Assembly: GCA_014380625.1 (NCBI GenBank)
Contig: JACMJL010000338.1
Coordinates: 1-64,000 of the forward strand
Reading direction: 5' to 3'
DNA from: Clostridiaceae bacterium
Lineage (GTDB): Bacteria; Bacillota; Clostridia; Clostridiales; Clostridiaceae
DNA length: 64,000 nt
In this document: one piece after another, positions 63,203 through 64,000 of the stretch
Layout of the letters: the number at the start of each line of letters is the position of its first letter
How positions within the stretch are numbered: position 1 is the first letter of the stretch
The notes under the pieces: generated by a model
Databases searched by the model: none
Told to the model about the DNA's origin: nothing
What the model saw: only the letters and a program-made list of their open reading frames with translations
Program-made: the position numbers and the translations under genes

Positions 63203-63226
63203 TAAGCATTTAAGGAGGTAATTATT

Positions 63227-63871
63227 TTGGACATAAGATCAAGTTTATTAGAGGCAGTTTTATATATACCAGCAATTTTGGTTGCTTTTACAGTCCATTC
63301 CTTTACACAAGCAGCTGTTGCAGATAGATTAGGTGATAAAAACCCTAGGGCTCAGGGTAGACTTACTTTAAACCCTTTGGCGCATGTGGATTTAATGGGC
63401 TTTCTAATGATTTTAATTATTCACTTTGGTTGGGGCAAACCCGTAGAGACTAACCCTAAAGCTTATAAAAATTATTATAAAGATGATTTAAAGGTTAGAG
63501 TTTCAGGAATTATAGCTAACCTATTAACTGCAGTGTTTTTCACTATTATATTTGGAATTTCAAACAAAATATTTATGTCTTATTTTCAAACTAGTATTAT
63601 TATAGCTGAGATGGGATTAATACTTCTTAAGGTGTTTTACTATGTAGTTAGTGTAAACTGTATGTTTGCAATTATAAATATCATACCTGTACCAGGATTA
63701 GATGGATTTCATATAATGAGGGATTTAAATCCTAAATTCTTCTATAGTGTGGAAGCTTCCTTTTATAAGTATCAGATGATAATTTTAATAGTATTTATAA
63801 CTTTAGGTTCTTATATTATAGGTATTCCAAGTAATGCCTTAACTTATTTCTTAATTAGCTTAGTTTCATGA
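63227..63871 (+). CDS. M50-like (site-2 protease family) membrane protein lacking the zinc motif
   Basis: 214 residues and about five TM helices. It aligns with the M50B family throughout: ADRLGDKNPRAQGRLTLNPLAHVDLMGFLM, KVRVSGIIANLL, and NIIPVPGLDGFHI with the late Asp kept. But the zinc motif HExxH reads HSFTQ: the catalytic Glu is Ser and the second His is Gln. It should therefore be proteolytically dead, perhaps a binding or chaperone-like member. Start is TTG 63227 behind GGAGGT. Confidence 0.85.
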   Translation: MDIRSSLLEAVLYIPAILVAFTVHSFTQAAVADRLGDKNPRAQGRLTLNPLAHVDLMGFLMILIIHFGWGKPVETNPKAYKNYYKDDLKVRVSGIIANLLTAVFFTIIFGISNKIFMSYFQTSIIIAEMGLILLKVFYYVVSVNCMFAIINIIPVPGLDGFHIMRDLNPKFFYSVEASFYKYQMIILIVFITLGSYIIGIPSNALTYFLISLVS

Positions 63872-63903
63872 ACCACAAAGCATAAAAGGATAGGAATGAT
63901 TAG

Positions 63904-64000
63904 ATGGAGAATTGGTTTGTTATTAATAAATTAATGATTTTAATTTATATTTCTTACAGATTAGTTAATATCAACGTAAGCTATTCTGCAAATATGCTTC
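63904..64000 (+). CDS. possible start of a further ORF, cut by the window end
   Basis: ATG 63904 opens a frame of 32 codons without a stop (MENWFVINKLMILIYISYRL). The upstream AAGGAT is rather far. In many clostridia scpA follows an M50-like gene, but this N-terminus is not that of ScpA. Low confidence. Confidence 0.25.
   Translation, partial: MENWFVINKLMILIYISYRLVNINVSYSANML

Noticed and set aside
1-64000. CRISPR array, tRNA or rRNA genes, prophage
   Set aside because: No regularly spaced repeats, no cloverleaf or CCA-type ends, and no phage structural genes were seen when reading both strands.

Overview
The window reads as chromosomal DNA of a low-GC, spore-forming, strictly anaerobic Clostridium (sensu stricto type). 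The evidence is strong AGGAGG-type ribosome sites with frequent TTG/GTG starts, AT-rich codon use, spore-coat and cortex genes (CotF family, PdaA-like), an anaerobic Ni-Fe CO dehydrogenase, a SigI/RsgI pair, an archerase-type activase, LonB, a type-2 PyrF and PyrR-controlled pyr genes. I cannot name the species. I see no rRNA, tRNA, CRISPR array, intact insertion sequence or prophage.

Layout. 0.3-8.1 kb is a cyanophycin island: cphA and cphB on the plus strand flank a minus-strand block of thpR, an amidohydrolase and an orphan cooS. 8.1-9.7 kb holds a CotF-type coat pair and two DUF2382 genes. 9.8-12.6 kb is a BMP-family binding protein followed by a membrane diguanylate cyclase. 12.7-16.2 kb has a Gly/Tyr-rich protein, an ECF sigma/anti-sigma pair and a DUF4003 gene. 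16.2-19.8 kb is decayed: an empty stretch, a short DUF2281-like ORF, an intact Sfp-type transferase, a deleted type II thioesterase and a frameshifted M28 peptidase. 19.8-24.4 kb is a Bce-type peptide-resistance module (ABC transporter plus two-component system). 24.6-28.9 kb holds a candidate structured leader before a 2-hydroxyacyl-CoA dehydratase-like protein and its activase, then a CHASE4-GGDEF-EAL protein. 29-31.6 kb is sigI-rsgI, divergent from a lipoprotein and secreted coiled-coil gene, with two matching SigI-like promoters between them. 31.7-41 kb is mixed: kinase-like protein, FluC channel, 6-phosphogluconate dehydrogenase, SDR, BcrA-type ABC exporter, HAD hydrolase, PdaA-like deacetylase and a DtxR/MntR regulator.

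41.1-46.5 kb is the pyrimidine operon pyrB-I-C-F-K-D with two PyrR motifs in its leader. 46.5-56.5 kb is a protein-quality block: tig, clpP, clpX, lonB, lon, engB. 56.6-64 kb holds a CPBP protease, a bactofilin with a long leader, an FG-GAP-like secreted protein, PerR, a phosphodiester glycosidase-family protein with two tandem membrane-anchored paralogues, and an M50-like protein without its zinc motif.

The items I rate most worth attention are the mirrored SigI-type promoters at 30.02-30.11 kb, the mutually exclusive hairpins before the dehydratase/activase pair, the CX2C D-cluster variant of CooS, the M50-like pseudoprotease, the BMP/diguanylate cyclase pair and the long leader before the bactofilin gene. 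Nothing here is a clear, complete, undescribed system. These are candidates. Start codons were chosen by ribosome-site spacing and often differ from the ORF track.
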